The notes under the pieces: model-generated
What the model was told of the DNA's origin: nothing
What the model saw: the letters and a program-made list of their open reading frames with translations, nothing else
The model's database searches: none
Made by a program: the position numbers and the translations under genes
Assembly: GCF_900184815.1 (NCBI RefSeq)
Contig: NZ_FXXQ01000005.1
Location: forward strand, 177,640 to 241,639
Direction of reading: 5' to 3'
DNA: 64,000 nt
Source of the DNA: Boseongicola aestuarii
Lineage (GTDB): Bacteria; Pseudomonadota; Alphaproteobacteria; Rhodobacterales; Rhodobacteraceae
Part shown: positions 1 through 8,513 of the stretch, piece by piece
Numbering within the stretch: the stretch's first letter is position 1
Layout: every line of letters begins with the position of its first letter

Positions 1-182
1 ATCCGCGCCTCACGCTCGCCAACGATCAGGCGATTGCCCGGCATCGCCATCATATCGGCAAAGGCCGCAAGATAGATTTCGGGCGTCGCGGTTTCGCGCA
101 TCTGCCCCAGGCCGTCATCGCGCAGTAGTTCAACGGCAGCCGCAACGTCGCGCCGACCCGCTACGCGGAACGCCAAAGTCAT
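1..182 (-). CDS. GNAT-family N-acetyltransferase, N-terminal part (runs off the window)
   Basis: An open frame starts at ATG 182-180 and continues past the left edge, so only about 60 residues are visible, beginning [20 protein letters not shown]. The early pattern of a short beta strand, an RDV-type segment and a helix with paired leucines, followed by a helix ending in [12 protein letters not shown], fits the start of a GCN5-related acetyltransferase. The catalytic acetyl-CoA loop lies outside the window, so the family call is tentative and no substrate can be given. Its ATG overlaps the trpF stop codon in an ATGA arrangement, so it is probably translationally coupled to trpF. Confidence 0.6.
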   Translation of the reverse strand, partial: MTLAFRVAGRRDVAAAVELLRDDGLGQMRETATPEIYLAAFADMMAMPGNRLIVGEREAR

Positions 183-820
183 CCAGCCGCCTCAATGAAA
201 GCCTTGATCGCGGCAATGTCCTTGATGCCGGGGGCGCTTTCCACGCCCGATGACACATCGACCTGCCGCGCCCCTGTCAGAGCAACCGCCTCGGCCACAT
301 TTTCGGGCGTCAGTCCGCCAGCCAGCATCCAGGGGCAGGCGAACCTCTGCCCGACCAGCAGGCGCCAATCGAACGCAAGCCCGTTGCCCCCCGGCAAATC
401 GGCCCCCGCCGCAGGCTTGGCGTCGATCAGCACCTGATCGGCAACCTCGCCGTAGGCCCGCACCGCATCAAGGTCGCCCTCCTGCGAAACACCAACCGCC
501 TTCATCACCGGCAACCCAAAATGCGCGCGCACTTCGGCCACCCGCGCGACGTCCTCGTGTCCGTGAAGCTGCAACATGTCCAAACCGACGCCGCTGGTCA
601 GCGCGTTCAGGAACGCGTCATCTGCATCCACGACCAAAGCCACCTTCGCAACACCGGGCGGCACGGCCAGCGACAAGGCAGCCCCTTGCGCGATCGTCAC
701 GTTGCGTGGCGATTTTGCGAAAAAGACAAAGCCCACATATGCCGCGCCAGCTTCGGCAGCGGCGACCACGGTTTCGCGCGTGGACAAGCCACAGATTTTG
801 GTACGTGTTCGTCGTGTCAT
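179..820 (-). CDS. trpF: Phosphoribosylanthranilate isomerase
   Basis: Converts N-(5-phosphoribosyl)anthranilate to CdRP, the third step of tryptophan synthesis from chorismate, in the cytoplasm. The 213-residue protein has the normal length for a free-standing TrpF and a TIM-barrel pattern. The N-terminal KICGLST motif carries the catalytic Cys, LQLHGHE lies near residue 85, and the phosphate-binding end has [10 protein letters not shown] and VDVSSGVES near residues 165-195, including the conserved Asp. It lies 26 bases downstream of the lapA-like gene and overlaps the next gene by four bases, so it looks like part of a minus-strand operon. Family assignment is firm. Confidence 0.97.
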   Translation of the reverse strand: MTRRTRTKICGLSTRETVVAAAEAGAAYVGFVFFAKSPRNVTIAQGAALSLAVPPGVAKVALVVDADDAFLNALTSGVGLDMLQLHGHEDVARVAEVRAHFGLPVMKAVGVSQEGDLDAVRAYGEVADQVLIDAKPAAGADLPGGNGLAFDWRLLVGQRFACPWMLAGGLTPENVAEAVALTGARQVDVSSGVESAPGIKDIAAIKAFIEAAG

Positions 821-846
821 TTCAGGCGCTCAACCTCGGCAGGCGG

Positions 847-1191
847 TCATTTGCCCTCGAGCAAGGCCAATACGTCATCACCGGGTTTCTGCTTCTGCCC
901 GGCCGCCCCAATGGCACGCTCCAACTCTACGCGTGAGCGGCGCTCCACCACAGCGTCTCGGCGATACTTGTGCTCGCGGATCCACTCCCAGACGAACCCA
1001 AGCACCACGCCGAACATGACCGCAATCAACAGGACCACGAACACGGGCAAGGTGATTTGCCACGAAAACCCGAACAGCCCCGTCAGTTCCTCGGGCAGCA
1101 GCCGCAAGGTAATAGGCCCCCGGTTCGCGATTGCGACCGTCACCATGACGATCGCAAGCGCGGCCAGTATTGCATAGCGTAGATAGCGCAT
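847..1191 (-). CDS. LapA-family (DUF1049) small inner-membrane protein
   Basis: A 114-residue protein with two hydrophobic segments, about residues 5-23 and 43-68, followed by a basic charged tail from about residue 72 predicted to be helical. This is the layout of the lipopolysaccharide assembly protein A domain (LapA, DUF1049). In E. coli LapA works with LapB in control of LPS synthesis; that role is family knowledge and lapB is not next to it here. The gene sits between ihfB (13 bases upstream) and trpF, and is probably co-transcribed with them. Start is ATG 1191-1189. Confidence 0.8.
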   Translation of the reverse strand: MRYLRYAILAALAIVMVTVAIANRGPITLRLLPEELTGLFGFSWQITLPVFVVLLIAVMFGVVLGFVWEWIREHKYRRDAVVERRSRVELERAIGAAGQKQKPGDDVLALLEGK

Positions 1192-1204
1192 AGACGCCTC
1201 TGTC

Positions 1205-1486
1205 CTATTTTCCGTTCAAACGGTCGCGAAGAAGTTTGCCGGTCTTGAAGAACGGCACGTGCTTTTCTTCCACCTGAACGCTTTCACCGGTGCGCGGGTT
1301 GCGGCCAGTGCGGGCATCCCGCTTCTTGACGGAAAACGCGCCAAAGCCGCGCAGCTCTACCCTGTCGCCGCGTGCCATGGCATCGATAATCTCGTCAAAG
1401 ATCGTCGACACAATCCGTTCGACGTCGCGTTGATACAGGTGGGGATTTTCGTCTGCGATCTTTTGGACCAGTTCTGATCTGATCAT
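1205..1486 (-). CDS. ihfB: Integration host factor subunit beta
   Basis: A 93-residue HU/IHF-family DNA-bending protein. The beta-ribbon arm signature [12 protein letters not shown] (about residues 61-72), the N-terminal helical pair starting [19 protein letters not shown], and the end [16 protein letters not shown] identify the IHF beta chain rather than HU. It pairs with IhfA to make sharp bends in DNA at promoters, recombination sites and phage att sites. It lies downstream of rpsA on the same strand, the common arrangement in proteobacteria, with an independent terminator after rpsA and about 330 bases between them, so it probably has its own promoter. Confidence 0.97.
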   Translation of the reverse strand: MIRSELVQKIADENPHLYQRDVERIVSTIFDEIIDAMARGDRVELRGFGAFSVKKRDARTGRNPRTGESVQVEEKHVPFFKTGKLLRDRLNGK

Positions 1487-1818
1487 GTATCCCCCCTTGG
1501 GTTGTTTTGCATTGCTCCGCGTCTCTGGCGGACGCAGTAGGTAAAGAGACTATAGGCGCAAACCGCAGCAGAAAAAACCAATATGGCATCTCATTTGCGC
1601 CGAAAATTTGCTCTATCGCCCTGAAAAACGTGGGAAAACGCGAACCAGCCGTGATTTCGGCGGGTTCGAAAATTGCGCGGGCGTTTTTTCTGCTCCGCGG
1701 CGGGGGATGCGATTCGTGCCGGATTCCGCGTCAGTCGACGCCCCGACAGCCACCCGGAAAAGCAAAAGGCCCGCGGTGAAAACCGCGGGCCCTTCCATCC
1801 CGAAAGCCGGGAACGTTC
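1487..1818. other. Intergenic region between rpsA and ihfB
   Basis: This 332-base gap holds the rpsA terminator at 1766-1794. The remainder, nearer ihfB, must contain the ihfB promoter and leader, but no clear -35/-10 pair can be assigned by eye. No convincing gene is present; the short open frames here have no coding signature. Confidence 0.6.
1766..1794 (-). terminator. Rho-independent terminator of rpsA
   Basis: A perfect 10-bp stem (1768-1777 with 1782-1791) with a four-base loop starts just past the rpsA stop. Read on the minus strand, the stem is followed by TTTTGCTTTT, a U-rich tail. Orientation and position fit termination of rpsA transcripts before ihfB. Confidence 0.85.
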
Positions 1819-3498
1819 TTACTTGTCGTCGCCCTTCAAGGCCGCGCCAAGGATGTCGCCAAGCGAAGCGCCCGAGTCCGAGGAACCATACTGTTCAACG
1901 GCCTCTTTCTCTTCTGCAATCTCGCGGGCCTTGATCGACAGACCCAGACGGCGGGTCTTGGCGTCGACGTTGGTGACGCGCACGTCAACCTTGTCGCCTA
2001 CCGCAAACCGGTCAGGGCGCTGTTCGGCACGATCACGAGACAGGTCGGAACGACGGATGAACGACTTCATGCCTTCGTATTCGACCTCGACACCACCGTC
2101 TTCGATGGATGTCACGACAACAGTGATGATCGAGCCGCGCTTCACACCATCTACAACTTCGGTGAAGCTGTCATCCAGTGCCTTCACAGACAGCGAGATA
2201 CGCTCTTTCTCGACGTCCACTTCGGTGACAACGGCCTGAACCGTGTCGCCCTTGCGGAAGTCCTGAATGGCGTCTTCGCCGCGCTGATCCCAGCTCAGGT
2301 CCGACAGGTGAACCATGCCGTCGATGTCGTTCTCAAGCCCGATGAACAGACCGAATTCGGTGATGTTCTTGACCTCGCCTTCGACATTCGTGCCGACAGG
2401 GTGCGTCTCCGCAAAGACTTCCCATGGGTTACGCTGTGTCTGCTTCAGACCAAGCGATACACGGCGCTTTGCACTGTCGATTTCCAGAACCATGACTTCG
2501 ACTTCCTGAGACGTCGACACGATCTTGCCGGGATGGACGTTCTTCTTCGTCCAGGACATTTCGGAAACGTGAACCAGACCTTCGACACCGGCTTCCAGCT
2601 CAACGAACGCACCGTAATCGGTGATGTTCGTCACGCGGCCCTGATGCGTTGTGCCAAGCGCGTATTTCGCTTCGACCGCATCCCATGGATCGTCCTGAAG
2701 CTGCTTCATGCCAAGGCTGATGCGGTGGGTATCTTTGTTGATCTTGATGATCTGAACCTTCACCGTCTCGCCAATCTGTACGATCTCGGATGGGTGGTTC
2801 ACACGACGCCATGCCATGTCCGTGACGTGCAACAGACCGTCGACACCGCCCAGATCTACGAACGCACCGTACTCGGTGATGTTCTTGACCACACCGTCGA
2901 CGGCATCGCCCTCGGTGATGTTCGCAATGACTTCAGCACGCTGTTCGGCGCGGCTTTCTTCAAGGATCGCACGACGCGAGACAACGATGTTGCCACGACG
3001 ACGGTCCATTTTCAGGATTTGGAACGGCTGCTTCAGACCCATCAACGGGCCAGCGTCGCGCACAGGACGGACGTCCACCTGGCTGCCGGGAAGGAACGCA
3101 ACCGCGCCGCCCAGATCGACCGTGAAGCCGCCCTTGACGCGACCGAAGATAGCACCTTCGACCTTGGTTTCGTCGGCATATGCCTTTTCCAGCTTGTCCC
3201 ATGCAGCTTCGCGGCGGGCTTTGTCGCGGCTGATCGACGCTTCACCACGCGCGTTTTCGACACGGTCAAGGAACACCTCGACCTCGTCACCAACTGCGAT
3301 TTCTGGGGCTTCACCGGGGTTGGCGAATTCTTTCAGTTCAACGCGGCCTTCCATTTTGTAGCCGACGTCGATGATGGCTTGGCCCGCTTCGATTGCGATG
3401 ACTTTGCCTTTGACGACAGACCCTTCGTCGGGTGTGTCCATTTCGAAGCTTTCTGAAAGGAGGGCTTCGAATTCCTCCATAGTTGCTTTAGCGCACAT
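1819..3498 (-). CDS. rpsA: 30S ribosomal protein S1
   Basis: This RNA-binding ribosomal protein helps mRNAs with weak or structured leaders bind the 30S subunit. The 559-residue product has six S1 (OB-fold) repeats, visible from recurring G-x-V-x-x-I-x-x-(Y/G)-G-(A/L)-F-V patterns: about residues 25-90, 110-175, 195-265, 282-350, 368-438 and 455-522. The central repeats carry the best-conserved motifs, for example NITEYGAFVDLGG and NITDYGAFVEL. ATG 3498-3496 is the likely start, giving MCAKATMEEFEALL. In many alphaproteobacteria cmk lies directly upstream of rpsA; here cmk is about 3 kb away with accessory genes in between. Confidence 0.98.
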   Translation of the reverse strand: MCAKATMEEFEALLSESFEMDTPDEGSVVKGKVIAIEAGQAIIDVGYKMEGRVELKEFANPGEAPEIAVGDEVEVFLDRVENARGEASISRDKARREAAWDKLEKAYADETKVEGAIFGRVKGGFTVDLGGAVAFLPGSQVDVRPVRDAGPLMGLKQPFQILKMDRRRGNIVVSRRAILEESRAEQRAEVIANITEGDAVDGVVKNITEYGAFVDLGGVDGLLHVTDMAWRRVNHPSEIVQIGETVKVQIIKINKDTHRISLGMKQLQDDPWDAVEAKYALGTTHQGRVTNITDYGAFVELEAGVEGLVHVSEMSWTKKNVHPGKIVSTSQEVEVMVLEIDSAKRRVSLGLKQTQRNPWEVFAETHPVGTNVEGEVKNITEFGLFIGLENDIDGMVHLSDLSWDQRGEDAIQDFRKGDTVQAVVTEVDVEKERISLSVKALDDSFTEVVDGVKRGSIITVVVTSIEDGGVEVEYEGMKSFIRRSDLSRDRAEQRPDRFAVGDKVDVRVTNVDAKTRRLGLSIKAREIAEEKEAVEQYGSSDSGASLGDILGAALKGDDK

Positions 3499-3939
3499 GC
3501 GTTTTTCGTTTCCTATCTACGGTTTTGTCTGGCCGCGCGGTTGTCTCCGCCGGTCTTGGTTCATGCCCACCTTGGGTGAGACGGTTTGGTCTGCGGTTGC
3601 TCCGCGTAAACGCAAAATAGAAGGGCCGGCGGTAACCGACCCTACTCAAGTCTCTGCGCTCACGATTGTAACCACCGCTTTGACGCGCGCTTCATAGGGC
3701 GATTGGCCCTGTAACGCAAGCCTTTCAGCGACTTCGCGGCCGATATGCGCCTGCAACCCCGCCACCGACCAAGGCACCTGCCTTCGCTTTACTTATCTGA
3801 AAACATACAAAATCCCGATTCCGAGCGATGCGGCCCATACTGTATACCATAGAACACACTGAAAACATGGAGATAATTCCTTGAAAGCGGTCATTCTCCG
3901 CCTATTTGCACCACTACGAAAACAGGAGACCGCAATCCC
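3499..3939. other. Leader and divergent intergenic region upstream of rpsA
   Basis: These 441 bases should contain the rpsA promoter and leader on the minus strand and the promoter of the small plus-strand gene at 3940. The only coding-like content seen is a possible 43-codon minus-strand frame at 3646-3777, listed separately. An imperfect inverted repeat near 3622-3645 (GGGCCGG against CCGACCC, one mismatch) could form a weak leader hairpin. Confidence 0.45.
3646..3777 (-). CDS. Possible small ORF upstream of rpsA (43 aa)
   Basis: From GTG 3777-3775 to TGA at 3648-3646 the frame encodes 43 residues containing VAGLQAHIGREVAERLALQ and ending VKAVVTIVSAET. It has high GC at third positions and a reasonable amphipathic helix, which is better than random open frames in this gap. 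A GAAGG-like ribosome site lies just before the GTG. It could be a genuine small protein, the eroded end of a gene lost when cmk and rpsA were separated, or chance. No family is recognised. Confidence 0.28.
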   Translation of the reverse strand: MPWSVAGLQAHIGREVAERLALQGQSPYEARVKAVVTIVSAET

Positions 3940-4119
3940 ATGCCGAAGCCGAACACGAAGTTTGAACTCGACGTCGAAGATCTCGACCTGATCGAGACCG
4001 CGCTGCACAAAGCCAAGCGCGACCAAGACATCGACAAACGCCGGATCCACGATCTTCTGGGCCGTCTGCACAATCAAAAGGTCTTCTTCCGCCCTCGCGG
4101 CACCTACGTCGGCGGCTAG
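3940..4119 (+). CDS. Small conserved-looking hypothetical protein (59 aa)
   Basis: ATG 3940 is preceded by AGGAG at a suitable distance and the frame runs 59 residues to TAG 4117-4119. The product begins MPKPNTKFELDVEDLDLIET and is highly charged; residues 8-50 look like two helices separated by a DIDKRR turn, with a basic C-terminal tail ending GTYVGG. No signal peptide, membrane segment or named domain is apparent, and I do not recognise the family. It converges on the LysR-type regulator gene, with stops two bases apart. Confidence 0.7.
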   Translation: MPKPNTKFELDVEDLDLIETALHKAKRDQDIDKRRIHDLLGRLHNQKVFFRPRGTYVGG

Positions 4120-4120
4120 G

Positions 4121-5038
4121 TCACTGCGCCAACGCCGCCACGCGTTCCGTGTAGGCCTGCAAATGCGTCACCAGATGGTCGACCACCAGATGCACGGGGC
4201 TATCCGGCCCCACATTTGCAGGCCAAACCGCATAAAGCTCCACCGGGTTCAGCACCAGATCCGGCAACAGCCTCACCAGGCGCCCTTCGCTCACCGGACC
4301 AATCAGGTCGCAGCGCACAGACGCGAACACCCCAAATCCGGCTTCACAGAACGCCGCGCCCATAATGACCGAATCCATCGTGACCCGCACCGGCATGTCC
4401 GGCACGGACTCCGACGGTTCCGCCAACACCACCTTCGGCACCGCGCCTTCCGGGCTCTCGATCCAGTCCCATCCCGCAATGTCGTCCAAACTCTGTGGCA
4501 TCCCGCGCTCGGCCACATACGCAGCACTCGCCACCAACCAGACCTCGTCGCGATATACTCTGCGCGCCTTGTACGGCGAATCCGCCAGACCCCGAAACCC
4601 GCCCCGGATCGCAAGATCATAATGCGACCCCTCAAGATCGACGAGGGTATCCCCGAAGTGCAGCGTCAGGTGCAGCTTTGGAAACTGCGCAACCATCGCG
4701 ACGTGAAATCCCTGAAAGAGCGGATGCGCCGACCCTGACGGCATGGTGATCCTCAGACGTCCCTCGGGTTGCTCCCGCCGCCGCGACATCGCCCCCAGTC
4801 CTGCCTCCGCCGCGTCCGTCATCCGCCGCGCGCTCTCCAGCAACTCCGACCCTGCATCCGTCAGCGATATCCGTCGGGTCGTGCGATAGAGCAGCGCAAA
4901 GCCAAGATGATCCTCCAACTGACTCACATGATGGCTAACCACTGAAGGCGACAGCCCCAGCTTCTTCGCTGCCCCCCGAAACGAGCCGGCGTCTATCACG
5001 GCCTTGAAAACGGCCATTCTATGCATCTGATCCAACAT
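4121..5038 (-). CDS. LysR-family transcriptional regulator
   Basis: A 305-residue regulator with the standard LysR layout: a winged helix-turn-helix at residues 1-65, whose recognition region reads GSFRGAAKKLGLSPSVVSHH, then a linker helix and a two-lobed substrate-binding domain from about residue 90. It is divergently transcribed from the 86-residue ORF at 5139, with 100 bases between starts, the usual geometry for a LysR protein controlling its neighbour and itself. The effector cannot be deduced. Start is ATG 5038-5036. Confidence 0.92.
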   Translation of the reverse strand: MLDQMHRMAVFKAVIDAGSFRGAAKKLGLSPSVVSHHVSQLEDHLGFALLYRTTRRISLTDAGSELLESARRMTDAAEAGLGAMSRRREQPEGRLRITMPSGSAHPLFQGFHVAMVAQFPKLHLTLHFGDTLVDLEGSHYDLAIRGGFRGLADSPYKARRVYRDEVWLVASAAYVAERGMPQSLDDIAGWDWIESPEGAVPKVVLAEPSESVPDMPVRVTMDSVIMGAAFCEAGFGVFASVRCDLIGPVSEGRLVRLLPDLVLNPVELYAVWPANVGPDSPVHLVVDHLVTHLQAYTERVAALAQ

Positions 5039-5138
5039 TGTGCGATCTCATAGAACAATAAAACACAGAAATCACGGATTATCTCGCAATACCTCATGCT
5101 GCAATGTGAAATCACCACATCAACAGCAAGGACACACC

Positions 5139-5399
5139 ATGACCCGCATGATCTCAATCGCCCGCATCGACCCCAGCAAAAAGCGCGAAGACTGGATCGC
5201 TGAACACGACGCCAAGTTCGGCCAATACGCCACCATCGCCGGTGCCTTCGCCCATCCCGAAGACAAGAACCAAATTGCCGTCGTGATGAATGTCACCGAC
5301 CTCGACGGCCTACGCGCCGCCTCCCGCTCCGCCGACGGCGACACCTTCATGCGCGAGCGCGGCTTCATCGAACAACTAGACTACTTCCTCGAGGCCTGA
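5139..5399 (+). CDS. Small hypothetical protein divergent from the LysR gene (86 aa)
   Basis: ATG 5139 has an AAGG ribosome site eight bases upstream (5128-5131). The 86-residue product begins MTRMISIARIDPSKKREDWI and has alternating strand-helix stretches with a central IAVVMNVTDLDGL strand. The size and pattern resemble small ferredoxin-fold (ABM or DUF1330-like) proteins, but no diagnostic motif is present, so this is only a suggestion. It is the most likely target of the divergent LysR regulator. A 48-codon frame follows four bases downstream and may be co-translated. Confidence 0.7.
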   Translation: MTRMISIARIDPSKKREDWIAEHDAKFGQYATIAGAFAHPEDKNQIAVVMNVTDLDGLRAASRSADGDTFMRERGFIEQLDYFLEA

Positions 5400-5402
5400 T
5401 CC

Positions 5403-5549
5403 ATGCGCCTCACAAAACTCATCATCCGCCTTATCGACGGTACCCCGGCCCCGCGCCCCACAAAGTCCACCGACGATCTCCTCATCGACTTCGTCTGCTC
5501 CCAGCAAGACCTGCCGTTCTTCATGTATCCGCCGATCAGCCGGCGCTAA
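5403..5549 (+). CDS. Small hypothetical protein (48 aa)
   Basis: ATG 5403 to TAA 5547-5549 encodes 48 residues beginning MRLTKLIIRLIDGTPAPRPT and ending MYPPISRR. It starts three bases after the preceding stop, consistent with translational coupling, but no strong ribosome site is seen. It has a short hydrophobic-basic N-terminus and no recognised domain. It could be a real small protein of a two-gene LysR-controlled unit, or chance. Confidence 0.45.
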   Translation: MRLTKLIIRLIDGTPAPRPTKSTDDLLIDFVCSQQDLPFFMYPPISRR

Positions 5550-5558
5550 AACGCAAAA

Positions 5559-5585
5559 CGCCCGGAGCCAGACCAGCTCCGGGCG
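5559..5585 (-). terminator. Terminator hairpin between converging genes
   Basis: A perfect 10-bp stem (5559-5568 with 5576-5585) closes a seven-base loop. On the minus strand it is followed by TTTTGCGTTTT, so it should terminate the aldo/keto reductase transcript. On the plus strand there is no U-run, although the same hairpin may stop the small ORFs weakly. Confidence 0.78.
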
Positions 5586-5610
5586 CATTCAGATAGAAAG
5601 GCGACAGGTC

Positions 5611-6606
5611 TCAGCCATACTTCTCCGGCCCGACCCACTGCGTCTCGTTGTACCGATCCCCGTGCGCCCACCCGAGAGGCAGCGCCGCCTCGATCGCCTG
5701 AACCTGCGTCTCCGACAAATCCAACTCCGCCCCCCGGATCAACTCCGCCAGATGCGGCACCGATTTGGTCCCCGGAATGGGCACCACATGGTCACCCTTC
5801 GCCCGGCACCACGCCACAGCCAAAGCCGCCGCCGGCTCCCCCATCTCGCGCGCCAAGGCCAGAAACGGCTTCACCGCCTCCAGATTCTTCGAATAATTCG
5901 GCTCCATGAAACGCGGATTGCCATTGAGGAACGGAATGCCCTCCAAGGCCTCGCGCGTGAACGGCGCATCCGTCAGAAACGACCGCCCCACCGGCGAAAA
6001 CGCCACCAAGGTCACGCCTAACTCCGCACAGGTCTGCACCAGACCCATCTCACACACCCGCGTCGACAAGGAATACTCCGACTGCACAGCCGTCACCGGA
6101 AACTCAGCGTGCGCCTCGCGCAAGGAATTCGGCGCAATCTCGGAAAAGGCGATCCCCTTGACTTTGCCCTTTTCAACCAACCGCCCAAGCGAACCCGCAA
6201 CCTCCTCGATCGGAATGGCCGTCTCGCGACGATGCACATAAAACAGGTCAACGTAGTCAATCCCAAGCCGCTTCAAAGACCCATCGAGCTCCGCCTCCAG
6301 GTAAGCGCCCTCGTTGTTGAACCGCCGACCCGGATCGCCCAGAATAATCCCCGCCTTGGTCGCGATCACCCAATTGTCGCGCATCCCCGGACGAGCCTTC
6401 AGCCACTCACCGCAAATCTCTTCCGAACGCCCCTCGCCATAAATATTCGCCGTGTCCAGATGCGTCACACCGGCGTCATAACAGGCGTCCAACACCTCGT
6501 TCGACTTCTCCTGTGTGGTCCCGCCATAAGCCCCGGCAAAGGACATTGCTCCCAACCCAAACTGCGTGATCTCTGGCCCGTTCACCCCAAGCGTCGTTGT
6601 CTTCAT
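5611..6606 (-). CDS. Aldo/keto reductase
   Basis: A 331-residue NAD(P)H-dependent oxidoreductase with a TIM-barrel pattern. The catalytic tetrad is visible: Asp and Tyr in LDTANIYGEGRSEE (about residues 50-63), Lys in IATKAG (about 83-87) and His in YVHRRE (about 124). The C-terminal cofactor segment contains VPIPGTKS. The length and YGxGxSE motif fit the AKR11/AKR13-like group that reduces aldehydes and keto sugars; the substrate is unknown. Its ATG overlaps the cmk stop by ATGA, so it is coupled to cmk although functionally unrelated. Confidence 0.92.
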   Translation of the reverse strand: MKTTTLGVNGPEITQFGLGAMSFAGAYGGTTQEKSNEVLDACYDAGVTHLDTANIYGEGRSEEICGEWLKARPGMRDNWVIATKAGIILGDPGRRFNNEGAYLEAELDGSLKRLGIDYVDLFYVHRRETAIPIEEVAGSLGRLVEKGKVKGIAFSEIAPNSLREAHAEFPVTAVQSEYSLSTRVCEMGLVQTCAELGVTLVAFSPVGRSFLTDAPFTREALEGIPFLNGNPRFMEPNYSKNLEAVKPFLALAREMGEPAAALAVAWCRAKGDHVVPIPGTKSVPHLAELIRGAELDLSETQVQAIEAALPLGWAHGDRYNETQWVGPEKYG

Positions 6607-7226
6607 GTCCCTCGTCCCTGCAATCGCGCCTCGACCACAGCCACCGCCGCCGCCAAAGCATCATCAATATCCATCTCGGATGTATCGATCTGAACCGCAT
6701 CCTCCGCCGCCCGCATCGGCGCATCCTTGCGCCCCATATCGCGCGCATCCCGTTTCAGAACCTCGTCCAGCACATCCTCGTAATCTGACGCCTGACCCGA
6801 CGCGCGCAACTCCTCGAACCGCCGTCGCGCCCGCACCTCGGCACTGGCGGTGACATAAAGCTTCACCTCTGCGTCCGGGCAAATCACCGTTCCGATATCG
6901 CGCCCATCCAAAACCGCCCCACCGTCCCGACGCGCAAAATCGCGCTGAAACGCCACCAAAGCGTGTCGCACCTCAGGCACAGTCGCCACCCGAGACGCCA
7001 GCTCAGCCACGGCCTGCGTTCTCAAACCATCACGCGCCAAATCCTCAGGCCCGACAGCCCGCGCCGCCGCCTCAGGCGCCAACCCGGTTTCCAGAACCTT
7101 CCGCCCGGTCGCGCGATACAACAATCCGGTGTCCAGATGCGCAAATCCGAACCGCTCCGCCAGGCCACGCGAAATTGTGCCTTTCCCGGCAGCAGCAGGC
7201 CCATCAATCGCAACCGTAAAGCGCAA
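6603..7226 (-). CDS. cmk: Cytidylate kinase
   Basis: Phosphorylates CMP and dCMP with ATP. The protein starts with the P-loop stretch FTVAIDGPAAAGKGTI, followed by LDTGLLYRATG (nucleotide-monophosphate binding) and LDGRDIGTVICPDAEVK (about residues 107-123). No ATG lies near the P-loop; the most sensible start is TTG 7226-7224, giving 207 residues (usual length 205-230) with an AGAAGG site upstream. A longer reading from another TTG at 7322 would translate through a palindromic repeat and is rejected. cmk normally precedes rpsA; here it is followed by an aldo/keto reductase. Confidence 0.93.
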   Translation of the reverse strand: MRFTVAIDGPAAAGKGTISRGLAERFGFAHLDTGLLYRATGRKVLETGLAPEAAARAVGPEDLARDGLRTQAVAELASRVATVPEVRHALVAFQRDFARRDGGAVLDGRDIGTVICPDAEVKLYVTASAEVRARRRFEELRASGQASDYEDVLDEVLKRDARDMGRKDAPMRAAEDAVQIDTSEMDIDDALAAAVAVVEARLQGRGT

Positions 7227-7250
7227 AATCCGACCAGCCCTTCTCTTGTT

Positions 7251-7316
7251 CAAAAAATATCCCAGGGGGTCGTGGGGGACAGCGTCCCCCACCCACCGCG
7301 ACGGGCCAAAGGCCCG
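7251..7316 (+). repeat. Dispersed palindromic repeat, copy 1 (between metK and cmk)
   Basis: The core AAAAAATATCCC is followed by a 9-bp hairpin (7272-7280 with 7284-7292, loop AGC) and a second 6-bp hairpin (7302-7307 with 7311-7316, loop AAA). The same plan recurs at 22529-22599, and shorter versions occur at 9937-9981, 11540-11612, 11631-11664 and 19291-19317. Read on the minus strand, the hairpins lead into GGGATATTTTTTG, so this copy probably also acts as the metK terminator. Confidence 0.75.
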
Positions 7317-7325
7317 GCGCAAAGC

Positions 7326-8507
7326 CTAGACCGCGCGCTTCAGCGCGTCCACCAGATCGGTCTTCTCCCAGGAAAACCCACCATCCGCTTCCGGCGCACG
7401 CCCGAAATGCCCATAGGCCGCCGTGCGCTGATAAATCGGCTTGTTCAGCTCCAGATGCTCGCGAATACCGCGCGGGCTCAGATCCATTGTCGCGCGCACA
7501 GCCTTCTCGATCCGCTCCGGCGCAACATCACCGGTCCCGAACGTATCTGCATAAACCGACAAAGGCTTCGAAACCCCGATCGCATAAGACAACTGAATGA
7601 GACACTTCTCGGCCATGCCTGCCGCGACGACGTTCTTGGCCAGATACCGCGCCGCATAAGCCGCCGAACGGTCCACCTTCGTCGGGTCCTTCCCCGAGAA
7701 GGCACCGCCGCCATGCGGCGCCGCGCCCCCGTATGTATCGACGATGATCTTGCGCCCGGTCAGCCCCGCGTCCCCGTCAGGACCGCCAATCACAAAGACA
7801 CCCGTCGGATTGACCCACCACTCGGTGGCCTCCGTCAACCAACCATCCGGCAACACTTCCCGGATATAAGGCTCCACGATCGCGCGAATGTCCTCACTCG
7901 TCTGGCTCTCGTGTGCGTGCTGCGTCGACAAAACGATCGAGGTCACCTCAACCGGCTTGCCATTCTCATAGCGCAGCGACAACTGGCTCTTCGCATCCGG
8001 GCGCAGCGTCGGCTCATCACCGGATTTGCGCGCTTCCGCCAGACGCTTCAAGATCGCGTGGGCATAGTGAATGGGTGCTGGCATCAACTCCGGCGTTTCC
8101 TTCACCGCATAGCCAAACATGATCCCCTGATCGCCCGCACCCTCGTCCTTGTTGCCCGAGGCATCCACACCCTGCGCGATATGCGCCGACTGGCGATGCA
8201 ACAAATTGGTGACCTGACAGGTGGCGTGATGAAACTCGTCCTGCTCATAGCCGATATCGCGAATGCACTCGCGCGTGATCGCCTCGATCCGCCCGAGATA
8301 CTCGTCCAGCCGCCCGGCATCGCTCAGACCCACCTCACCGCCGATCACCACCCGGTTCGTGGTCGCAAACGTCTCCGCCGCCACCCGCGCTTCCGGCTCC
8401 TCGGTCAAAAACGCATCCAGCACGGCGTCCGAAATGCGATCGCACACCTTATCGGGATGCCCCTCCGAGACGCTCTCGGACGTGAAGATATAGTTCTGGC
8501 GGTTCAT
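7326..8507 (-). CDS. metK: S-adenosylmethionine synthetase
   Basis: Makes S-adenosylmethionine from methionine and ATP. The 393-residue protein has the signature [12 protein letters not shown] near residue 117, the N-terminal [16 protein letters not shown] motif and the glycine-rich phosphate loop [20 protein letters not shown] near residue 256. Start is ATG 8507-8505. Immediately upstream lies a SAM/SAH riboswitch whose last element is the ribosome binding site, so high SAM should reduce translation. The palindromic repeat after the stop is the probable terminator. Confidence 0.98.
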   Translation of the reverse strand: MNRQNYIFTSESVSEGHPDKVCDRISDAVLDAFLTEEPEARVAAETFATTNRVVIGGEVGLSDAGRLDEYLGRIEAITRECIRDIGYEQDEFHHATCQVTNLLHRQSAHIAQGVDASGNKDEGAGDQGIMFGYAVKETPELMPAPIHYAHAILKRLAEARKSGDEPTLRPDAKSQLSLRYENGKPVEVTSIVLSTQHAHESQTSEDIRAIVEPYIREVLPDGWLTEATEWWVNPTGVFVIGGPDGDAGLTGRKIIVDTYGGAAPHGGGAFSGKDPTKVDRSAAYAARYLAKNVVAAGMAEKCLIQLSYAIGVSKPLSVYADTFGTGDVAPERIEKAVRATMDLSPRGIREHLELNKPIYQRTAAYGHFGRAPEADGGFSWEKTDLVDALKRAV

Positions 8508-8513
8508 GGATCG

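Noticed and set aside
2308..3456. 382-codon open frame on the plus strand opposite rpsA
   Set aside because: It is the mirror of a strongly constrained ribosomal protein gene in high-GC DNA; its composition (many His, Asp, Phe) follows from antisense of S1 repeats and no domain is visible.
7227..7322. Cytidylate kinase start at TTG 7322
   Set aside because: It would translate the palindromic repeat and its hairpins ahead of the P-loop; cmk normally starts a few residues before the P-loop.
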